The notes beneath the pieces were generated by a model. It was given only the letters and a program-made list of their open reading frames with translations, made no database searches and was not told where the DNA came from. Shown here piece by piece: positions 56,311 to 64,000 of a stretch of DNA of 64,000 nt. This DNA comes from Cheiracanthium punctorium (lineage: Eukaryota; Arthropoda; Arachnida; Araneae; Cheiracanthiidae), in the NCBI GenBank assembly GCA_038373885.1, contig JAWZYV010019980.1, positions 682,001 through 746,000 on the forward strand. The letters run 5' to 3'. Made by a program: the position numbers and the translations under genes. Numbering within the stretch: position 1 is the stretch's first letter; each line of letters opens with the position of its first letter.

Positions 56311-56528
56311 GTATCTGCGAAAATTTAGAGAGAGTTACTGCGGTTGCCTGAAACTCCAGTCAGGGTCTTATGATAAATATCACGTATTAATTAGTAATTC
56401 TCAATTACTTTCTGTATCTTAAATTTAACCTATTCAAAATCATGCATTCTAACTTACTTCTGTTCTCATTTTTCCTTTACTTTGGCTTTTAAACTTGCAT
56501 TTTGCTTCCTCCCGTATACAGTATTCTT
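56311..56528. other. AT-rich intergenic DNA
   Basis: Nothing is recognised. Confidence 0.5.
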
Positions 56529-56912
56529 TTAACCCTTTAACGCGCAGTGTTCCCGCTCTGGGAACACCAAACTCTGACCTTTTGACTGTTGCCAGTCACG
56601 AAGAATGGATTTGATTTCTATAAAAAATAGTTGCGGGTGACAGAGCTCTACGAGAATCCTTTACTTTTCAGCACGTCCTTTCCCGTAACAAAAATTGTCA
56701 CGATTATTTTTAAACAGCACTGGCATCTGCCGAAAAATGGAAGAATGCGAGAACAGCTGGATAGATTACCCAATGCTGAAAAAAGGGCAGCCGTTGCCAT
56801 CGCTCGACTTAACTACCAGCAAGATGGCGGACGATCGAAACGTTCATCGCGTGCTACAGATCTAGATACCCTTTTTGGCGACAGCTGGCTGTGCCGGCAC
56901 AGCCAGTCTGCG
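56529..56912 (+). mobile_element. FB-TTAA MITE, copy 15 (stops at apex)
   Basis: TTAA, subfamily A terminus, hairpin, unique region and left arm (CAAGATGGCGG) are intact. The sequence passes the apex (GGCTGTGCCGGCACAGCC) and stops near 56912. The right arm is missing. Confidence 0.93.
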
Positions 56913-57222
56913 TATTCAATATATATCCAGTCGTATTCAATTAACAGTTTTTTAAGTATCGTGTGTCTTCATCAATTTTTCAACTGAAGTGTTTAATTTA
57001 ATGAGCCTGTGGTTTTTGTCACCTCATCGTTAACTGTCTCTCATTATAAAAACTGCTACTAAATATTCTTCATTAGAGGCCTGATGATTAAAATGTATAT
57101 GAAACCTAAGTTTGGTTTGGTACTTTTCTTAAAAGGGGGGGGGGGTTAAGGTGATGGTTGCAAAATCTCGTGAAAACATTTGCTTTCTATAAATTGCTTG
57201 ATAACATCGCTCAAGGCTATAA
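56913..57222. other. AT-rich intergenic DNA
   Basis: It holds a G run near 57136. Nothing else is recognised. Confidence 0.5.
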
Positions 57223-58262
57223 GCACACAGTCAGTCTGTGTCAAAAATGGTCTCTAGTTCTGGACACGCGATGAACGGTTCGATCGACCGCCATGTTTCT
57301 GGTAGTTAAATTGAGCGATGGCAACGGCTGCCTTTTTTCCGCATTGGAAAATCTATCCAGTTGTTTTTCTATATCAATGTTTCCATCGTATCCTGTTTTC
57401 AGCAGATGCCAGTGCTGTTAAAATAATCTTGACAATTTTACAAATACAGTAAACCCTCCCTCTAACACGGTAGATACGTTCCATGTTATAGGAATCCGTG
57501 TTATAGGGATCCGTGTTGTACGGGTCCGGAGCTATGCTCCACCTGGAGTGTAAACCACACTGTTCAACAGGCTGCACACCTTACTTGAGCAATTTATTTC
57601 ACATTTCACTTCAATACTGCTTATTTGATACTACGCATGCACCAGAGATAATTGATATGAGCTTCCTCTAAATTAAATCCTGTTTAAATACGCAGATTTA
57701 TTTTAATAAAACGTTTCCTTTCTCAAGTTGAAATGGAATAAAATAAATCATACAAAAGTTCTTTCAGATACGTTTAATGTACACCACAATTAGAAAAAGC
57801 AGACGATCCCCTTAATTCATCCTATGTTTTTTGCTTGAGGCGTATGCTGCGACTTGCGAAAAGCCGGCTTGAGCCTCTATTACTCTGTGATAGGCGATGA
57901 TTTATTTTAGTGTTGCTATTCAAAAGTTATATTAATTGCTGGATCTAAAGCGTAATAAAATCAGAACACCTGTTTCAACTTACAGTGATATACCAATCCC
58001 TTCTTAACGTGTTATATAGGGAACCTGGTTGTAATTTTTCTCCGTGTTCCAGGGATCCGTGTTGTATGGGCCCGTGTTATAGGGGAGTCTACTGTAATCG
58101 ACAATTTTTAAGGGAAATTATGTGCTTAAAAATAAAGGATTATCTTGTAACTATGTCACCCTCAAGTATTTTTATAGATAACAGATATATTCGTGACTGA
58201 CAACAGTCAAAACTTCAGAGTTTTGTGTCCTCACGGTGAGGACACTGCGCGTTAAAGGTTAA
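57223..58262 (-). mobile_element. FB-TTAA MITE, copy 16 (subfamily B, split)
   Basis: It starts near the apex (CACACAGTCAGTCTGTGTC), with a diverged arm (CCGCCATGTTTCTGG). The unique region is interrupted by the pogo-like MITE at 57447-58094. It ends with the subfamily B hairpin GTGTCCTCAC / GTGAGGACAC (58225-58245) and TTAA at 58259-58262. Confidence 0.9.
57447..58094. mobile_element. pogo-like MITE, 648 bp
   Basis: Ends CAGTAAACCCTCCCTCTAAC and, inverted, CAGTAGACTCCCCTATAACAC, with TA on both sides. GGATCCGTGTT-type words repeat near both ends. The empty site is preserved in FB-TTAA copy 5 (TCGATTATTTGTAAAATTG near 26823), proving insertion with TA duplication. No transposase is encoded. 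Confidence 0.9.
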
Positions 58263-58489
58263 CAATCCCCATTTCGTGCGAATAACGGATACTTCAGCAA
58301 GTATATGTATAATTTATAAATAATTACTATAAGTACAATACTCAAAAATGAAAAAATTCATCGTTTTATAATAATTCGTAAAATGCATTATTTAAATCGC
58401 TAATCTTGACTCGAAAAATACAAAATATCCTCAAAACCAGCAACCATTTAAATCAAAGCACTAGAAATAAAATAATTCACGCATTTCCT
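58263..58489. other. AT-rich intergenic DNA
   Basis: Nothing is recognised. Confidence 0.5.
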
Positions 58490-58770
58490 CCAAAGATTCA
58501 TTTGGAATCAAAATCTAATGCTTGCATGACGTCACGTACAAGGCATCTCTCAAAAGCATTCTTTTAAAAATTACATTATAAAGCCACCTTTGCAGAGCCG
58601 TTCCATGAATAACAATTCGCGACTGCTGCCAACCTCTCCTAAGAAAGTGGCGAGTAAAAATTAATTTATTCATTGGACAGCTTAAATGTGACTTTTAATG
58701 AGCTAGAACTAAAACCAGGGATTGTATTCTGAAATAACGGGGAGAGCATTGTCAAATTAAAACTCAAAAC
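58490..58770. other. Transposon-poor island with TGACGTCA motif
   Basis: It is complex, non-repetitive sequence with ATGACGTCACG near 58527-58538 and TTAATTTATTCATTG near 58661-58675. It is a candidate conserved non-coding element, by inference only. Confidence 0.3.
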
Positions 58771-59585
58771 TGTGGAATTTAAATTTTAATTTAAGTAAGA
58801 TAATACTGATTTTTAAATACCTTAAAAGAATTCTTTTTTTTTAATCTTTCGGAGCATATCTTTTACTACATGAAAGGGGGGGGGGGATTTTCTATCTTCT
58901 TAAAAGCAATTATGCAGCATATTAAATCTTACTATCTTTCATTTTCTTTCATTCTTTTTTTTATAAATACATTTGAAGAAGCTTTTAATTGCCTGTGTAT
59001 ACTTTTTATGCAGCTTTTGATTCTAAAATATGAGTCGCTTTCTTTGAAAATGGTGTAAGCTACAACACACATCAGTGCATAACAGTATTTTTTTAATATT
59101 ATATTAGGCTAGCATAAAATTCATAGTTATTTTAATAATTTAACTGTAGATACTATGAGTGTATAAAATTACAATCGACTCTTGTTGATTTACTTAATAA
59201 ATATACAGTATAAAAGTAAAATAGTATTCTAGATATTTAGTTTGTAGTCATTCTTTCACCTCTTTTGAGTTTAAAAGAACACCATTTGCTTTAAGTTAAC
59301 TTCGGAGATGGTGAAATGAACTTGTCGGGCCCCTCACTATTATTGAAGTTGACTGCATACTGATAGGTCCTCGGTAAAGTTCATTTACAAACTTCTCATA
59401 TAAAGAAAAATTAATTTTAAAAAGTGTCGGAAATGTTTTTTTAAATGACATATACGAAAATAGATGCTGAGGCTCAAATAGAAATGTGCCAACATACTTT
59501 GAAGTTGATACCGTAAAATACAGTAAAAACATTCTCCCATTATAAACGCCCCTCATTTCGTTTGCTCTACCCCCCCCCCTTAATG
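58771..59585. other. AT-rich intergenic DNA
   Basis: G and C runs lie near 58877 and 59571. Nothing else is recognised. Confidence 0.5.
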
Positions 59586-59817
59586 TGGATTCATACTGGT
59601 CGTTCCGTGCCGCTCAGACTTCGCTCTACCACACCGTTCTTTTCTGTTTTCAAACTTTGGCTGCCATCACGCGAGCTTGCGGAGCCGCAGTAAATGCACC
59701 AATGAAATCACGCCATATACCAGCGAAGTGTGACGTCAGAACAATGCTCTCCGCTTTGCTTCGCTGAGTGACGTGATCGCTGCGTCTTAGCGGTTCGGAA
59801 CGTACAGTAAGAATCCA
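59586..59817. mobile_element. GC-rich MITE, 232 bp
   Basis: TGGATTCATACTGGTCGTTCCG at left and, inverted, TGGATTCTTACTGTACGTTC at right form terminal inverted repeats of about 30 bp, continuing as CCGC..AGAC. The GC-rich interior contains TGACGTCA near 59731. The target duplication is unclear. The superfamily is unknown, perhaps hAT. Confidence 0.7.
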
Positions 59818-60660
59818 GCTTCCCTTGAAGATAGAGGAGGCGCTTGAACGGTATATGTCTCCGATTTTTACCGTTTATCCGCCTTCAAAGTTCCTTGAAG
59901 ATTGGGGGAAGGGGAGCTCTTTTCCGGTATTTTACGGTATTATACAATTTATGAAATAAAAGGTTTTTTTACGAGAAATTACGCAAATCTTAATGCAGTT
60001 TATTTATCTTATCTTTTTAGGTTTTATCTCACTTTCTTATTTATTTATTCTCTTATATTTTGCATATTTATTGAAATGCTTTAGCTTTAGTGCATAGCTC
60101 AAAATCCAATTTTTATCTCTATGATCACGCATGTTTGCCTAACGCTTCAAACCAGATAACCCATTGGTACAACCCATATTCTCTGTGTAAACTATTTCAT
60201 CTCCAGAAAATGAACGCTCAAGAAAATGACCAAAGGAAAGATACTCCTGTGGGAGGGTAGAAATAACTCTTCCTCCACATCTCAGTTGTCGGTCTTACTC
60301 TCAACCGTGCCATGTTGTCGCGTTCTAATGGCCGCTGTCATCCACAGCGTAGCCCTTTGCATCAAACTTTCATGGAATCCGTAATGTGGGCAGCCATCGG
60401 CTCCAATCGGCGGAGAAAAGTTTTGTTGTTCGGTTCCTTCTTCATTCTTTTGTTTCGTCCTTCCTTACTACCTCTGATTTATTGGCCGGACTTGTTGTGG
60501 CAGGAAAGATAATTGCTTCATGAACATGGTTTTTCCTTTGATGTCAGCTACAGCAGGTGAGAATCTAAGGTTGAATATAAGAATTCTGCTAAATCCCAAA
60601 TGAGGCAAGACACATATTCTATAACATATAAAAATAACACAATAACATGTACAAATGCAC
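59818..60660. other. Intergenic DNA
   Basis: Moderately complex sequence. No repeat or gene is recognised. A 66-codon frame at 60312-60512 matches nothing known to me. Confidence 0.45.
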
Positions 60661-60740
60661 ATATTCTAATTATAGAATTCATATTAATATATTATAGAAT
60701 TATAGAATTCATATTAATATATAATTCATTAATATATAAA
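60661..60740 (+). repeat. AT-rich tandem repeat
   Basis: ATTATAGAATTCATATTAATAT is repeated twice, followed by ATTAATATATAA relics. Confidence 0.8.
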
Positions 60741-61447
60741 AATAAATATCCTCTCAAAAATTAAATTTTCCATTAGCTCCCATCAAAATTCTATACAGGC
60801 GTAGCAGCTTTCCAGCTTTCGTTTAAAAGAAAGGATTTGTTTCGGTATGTAAATTTAATAAAAAGGCAACTGATATTTACCCCTCTTTCTCCCCTCTCAT
60901 AGTCATTACAGCAGTGAAGAATTTCCAAGGACCTAAATACTACGGTCCTAGTATCGGACGTATTTTTAATTTAACTGAGCCACCACCAGGCATCCTTGTA
61001 ACAGGTTTTTTTTTTCAATAATACTTTCAAATAAATAGTTTTGAGTAATTTAACGTCTTTCTTTTATTGCAACTTAGTGTTTCGAACTGGATTCATTCAT
61101 CACAACGCAAGTTAATAATTTAAAATAGCCAAAGCAAAAACTACGTTATACCCCCTGCAAACACTTTGCGCCTCCCATGGGCATAACACATCTTATTTGT
61201 GAAATGGCATAAATATTGAATATTTTGAGTTTTACTTCTTGTAACTTTTCGAAAAATAAGTGTAACACAGTTCTGTAGGCATATTCTTAAGTTATACCTC
61301 ATTTTCACTACGTTTACAATTTATATTATCAATTAGAAAAGTATAGTGTGTTTTAGCCTTCTTGAGACACACCGTATACAATACATCTGCGAATAAAAAA
61401 TCCTATCATAAATAATCCCTTGTTTCACCGGAAGGCGTTGTTAACTC
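60741..61447. other. Intergenic DNA
   Basis: Nothing is recognised. The CTTCTTGAGACACACCGTATA sequence near 61357-61378 could be a stray M2/M3-like end, but this is weak. Confidence 0.4.
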
Positions 61448-61591
61448 TTAGGTTTTACCGCAAAAGCTTGGTAAAACCCCGAAATGGAATCATATTAAAG
61501 CATATCGGAGTCTTTTACCAAGCCACTCTGGTAAAAGCTAGGTTTTACCCGTAAAACCTAGGATTTACTAGACTTCGGGCTTTTACCGTAA
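61448..61591. repeat. GGTAAAA/TTTTACC palindrome cluster
   Basis: About seven TTTTACC or GGTAAAA words alternate in orientation inside 145 bp, with GTTAAC/GTAAC edges and CTAGGTTTTACCCGTAAAACCTAG as the best palindrome. It is probably a small foldback element. Confidence 0.6.
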
Positions 61592-62127
61592 CATATAAAT
61601 TTATACTTGTTGATTTTCCAGACATAAAATCATTTCATTACTCGGCATGATTCAGGAATTTTTGGTTCTAAGATTTCTGTAAGAGAAAGATGTTTATAAG
61701 ATATGGATACTCTTCCTCCAAAAGAGAATAATTTACAATACCTAATATAAACAAAAAATTAATATTGAATATGCAGGTTATCATAAATTACTATAACACC
61801 ATTTGTAGTAGCTTTAAAGTAAAAGAGCATTCAAATTTCTTGGACTTAAATGAGAGCAATTTATTTTACAGAAAAGATCCAATTTTTCTGTCGGTTTTAC
61901 ATGCGTAATTTAGTTTTGAGTAAGAAGTAAATCATGTATAAAGTAATATCACAAGTGTTTTTAAAGAGTTATATCCGTGAAAAAAAAAACAGATTAAACC
62001 ACAAAATAACGAATAAAAATTTTTGGGTGCCTTCCCGGAGATTCCTCTACAATGTGGATTCTCATCAGAAGAGGGGAAAAAAGCTACCGAAAATAATATA
62101 TTTCTTTAAGAACTCATAACCACTTCT
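61592..62127. other. AT-rich intergenic DNA
   Basis: Nothing is recognised. Confidence 0.5.
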
Positions 62128-62576
62128 TTAATCCTTTGAAGTGCAACCGTTAACTACCAGCACTAGCAGACTGGCTGTGCTCAGGTACAGCCAGCTGTGA
62201 CAAAAAATAGTCTCTAGATCTGTGGCACACGATGAAGGATTCGATCGGCCGCCATCTTGGTGGTAGTTGAATCGAGCGATGGCAACGACTTCCTTTTTTC
62301 AGCATTAGGCAGTCTATCCAGTTGTTCTTCTGTATCAATGTATTTCCGTCGTATTCTTTCAGTTTTCAGCAGATGCCGTTGTTGTTAAAAATAATTCTGA
62401 CAATTTTACGAATAATCGAGAATTTTTACGGAAAATCGTGTGCTAAAAAGTGAAGGATACTCGTGTAACTATATCAGCCTTAAGTATTTTTATGGGAATC
62501 AAATTTATTCATCGTGATTAACAACAGTCAGAACTTCAGAATTTTGTCAGTGACATAGCACGTTAAAGGGTTTAAT
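62128..62576 (-). mobile_element. FB-TTAA MITE, copy 17 (subfamily B, arm deleted)
   Basis: TTAA lies at both ends (62128-62131, 62573-62576). One arm is reduced from GCAACC to a short ACTACCAGC remnant before the apex (GGCTGTGCTCAGGTACAGCC). The other arm keeps CCGCCATCTTG. The block with CTGTATCAATGTATTTCC marks subfamily B. The subterminal hairpin is largely deleted (TTGTCAGTGACATAGCACG). Confidence 0.88.
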
Positions 62577-62815
62577 CTATGGATCAGTGCGCACACCACA
62601 TACACACTCCAGCCATCCCTTAAATTGCAATTGAATTTAGGTGATCTAATCTGCATTCCAATGTTTTTTTAATTAGATTTTGATAGCCAACGTATAGTTT
62701 GAGTTGTCAGCCTCCAACTGAAAATATATTTATGCAGTCTCCAAGTGTGCATTAAGTACCATTTTAATATACAAAGTACTACTGTAATTCGTTTGAACGC
62801 TAATAAGATATTTTG
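62577..62815. other. AT-rich intergenic DNA
   Basis: Nothing is recognised. Confidence 0.5.
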
Positions 62816-62897
62816 CGATATAATGAGATATAATTCTCTACTTTCAGATATAAATCTCTACTAAGATATAATGAGATATAATTCTCTACTTTCAAAA
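62816..62897 (+). repeat. Tandem duplication of about 30 bp
   Basis: GATATAATGAGATATAATTC followed by TCTACTTTCA occurs twice, with a partial unit (GATATAAATCTCTACT) between. Confidence 0.85.
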
Positions 62898-62963
62898 TTT
62901 TGAATTCAATTACGTCTTGCTCTCTCATGCTTGTATGCTTATTTTGATGCTGTTTGTATATAC

Positions 62964-63942
62964 TGTTACAAAATTGTAATGTTCTCGTCCCGCATCAATG
63001 TGTGTCGGGAAAGTGTGTTTTACAGGCATTGTTGAAAGCGAAATGGGTATGTGCCCCCTCGGCCTTGGTGACAAACTTGGCTACCGTTTGGCGATGGGGC
63101 GACAAATTTAGCAACTTTAACGGCAAAACAAAAGTTCTTGAAACTAGCGGAATTTCGGCTGTATCTCAATTAGGAGAGAAGTTACTGGAAACATCTGGAA
63201 ATGTGATGTCACATGTGACGTCCCGTGTGCTTTGAAATGTATAAATAAAGGAGTCACTCTCACTGTCTAGTTAGTGTGTGATAGGCTACGGATATTGAGA
63301 GCAAAGCGATATCATTGATATTGCTATTTCAGCTGTGGCCAGGGTGCGAAATGACAGGGGGGATGCCGGGGATCGTCCCCGGCTGAAGAATGTAATATCC
63401 CTGGCTAGAGGAATATTAATGGATCCCTGCCAGGGATACTATTTATCCCCTGAAGAAATGTTAAACCGGTGAGTGAAGATTTGGGATTGAAGTCAAGAAC
63501 TCAAAATGAAGGTTGTATGTTATCGTTTGTTACGATACTCTAAGGCCTTAAAATTTCGTCTCTTTTCTAAGCTAAAACCCCTCAAGGGTGGCTTCCAATA
63601 CAGGTACATTATATGTAGCTTGTGTATCTGTGATTCCATAGAACAAACAATCTATGACTTTAGTTTGAATATAAGTCCGTTCCCACACTTGTCGGTGACT
63701 GCATTTGTCAAGTAATATCATGAGAGTAAAGCATTTGCACCTTCTCTCCTTTTCCTTTTCAAGTGTCCCCCACGGAGAATGTTTTCTTTAAAATGTCCCC
63801 CCCCCCTGGAATATATGTTCAGTTCGCACCCTGGCTGTGGCATGTGTTAAAAGTGCTGTATTATGAGATATAGCGCTTCGTTTCGCCGAATAAAGTCTTA
63901 TTTTCGATTTTTCAAGCTTATTGAACCATTTTAGCACACCCA
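62964..63942 (+). mobile_element. Solo LTR, copy 2, split by a hAT MITE
   Basis: It begins TGTTACAAAATTGTAATG and ends CACACCCA. It aligns with 29749-30250 on both sides of the insertion. A TATAAATAAAGGAGTCACT promoter-like segment lies near 63240, and GAATAAAG near 63888 may be the polyadenylation signal. Without the insertion it is about 477 bp. No internal genes are seen. Confidence 0.78.
63340..63833. mobile_element. hAT MITE, 494 bp
   Basis: Ends CAGGGTGCGAA and TTCGCACCCTG form an inverted repeat, with an exact 8-bp duplication GCTGTGGC (63332-63339, 63834-63841). Both the CAGGG start and the 8-bp duplication are hAT hallmarks. C/G-rich runs lie inside both ends. The interior has only a short, unrecognised frame. 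Confidence 0.92.
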
Positions 63943-64000
63943 CTGTGTAATTTTTATAGAAAAAAACATACTCACAATAATTATCATACAAGAATACAAT

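Noticed and set aside
3492..62576. Many similar repeats as a possible CRISPR-like or satellite array
   Set aside because: Copies are dispersed, in both orientations, and TTAA-flanked. They are transposons, and the genome is eukaryotic.
7075..63806. Repeated long C or G runs (9 or more) in AT-rich DNA, e.g. near 7075, 22482, 47862, 52968, 57136, 58876 and 63798
   Set aside because: They are scattered, without shared flanks. Simple slippage products are the likeliest explanation.

Overview
This window looks like gene-poor nuclear DNA from an animal, most likely an arthropod. The evidence is an AT-rich background, no open reading frame of host-gene character (the longest is about 130 codons, in low-complexity DNA), and a dense, nested load of Tc1/mariner, pogo, hAT and piggyBac-type elements, tRNA-derived SINEs and solo LTRs. 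A chelicerate is a reasonable guess but is not proven. I find no convincing host exon, tRNA gene or rRNA gene. The window is best read as intergenic or long-intron sequence.

The dominant feature is one family of TTAA-flanked foldback MITEs, called 'FB-TTAA' here (my label). It has 17 copies and covers about 6 kb, roughly a tenth of the window. A full copy (e.g. 3492-4046) begins TTAA-CCCTTTAACGCGCAG and ends CTCAAAGGG-TTAA. It carries a short subterminal hairpin (GTGTTCCC...GGGAACAC), a unique stretch of about 250 bp, and then a near-perfect inverted repeat of about 125 bp per arm that meets at an apex (CAGCTGGCTGTG...CACAGCCAGCTG). TTAA flanks and CCC-starting termini point to piggyBac-type mobilisation. 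There is a young subfamily A and an older subfamily B (26662, 57223, 62128). Many copies stop at or near the hairpin apex, and the subterminal hairpin shows compensatory base changes between copies.

Layout. 0-5.4 kb: a tandem repeat split by a GTGAC-rich MITE, nested palindromic elements, FB-TTAA copy 1, and a hAT element holding a mariner relic. 5.8-11.2 kb: a pogo-like end, a compositional island, a duplicated segment with a small insertion, and a dead Tc1 element carrying FB-TTAA copy 2. 12.6-17.1 kb: a symmetric FB-TTAA hairpin, a retroposon family and a Tc1-type MITE. 18.6-20.7 kb: FB-TTAA copy 4 and a dead Tc1/mariner transposase gene. 20.7-25.8 kb: AT-rich DNA, then an island. 26-31.4 kb: SINEs, the subfamily B reference copy, a complete subfamily A copy and a solo LTR. 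31.6-38.3 kb: a TIR element, a tandem repeat broken by pogo and mariner relics, and a CAGGGTGT-type foldback with FB-TTAA nested in it. 38.5-47.6 kb: an island, SINEs and more CAGGGTGT-type elements. 49.6-58.3 kb: islands and FB-TTAA copies 12-16, one of them split by a pogo-like MITE. 58.5-64 kb: an island, GC-rich and palindromic MITEs, FB-TTAA copy 17 and a second solo LTR split by a hAT MITE.

Between the repeats lie about nine transposon-poor stretches of higher complexity and GC (near 0.25, 7.2, 17.5, 24.5, 38.6, 44.3, 49.7, 52.5 and 58.5 kb). Several contain TAATTA-type or TGACGTCA motifs. They are candidates for conserved non-coding regulatory DNA, but composition alone cannot establish that.
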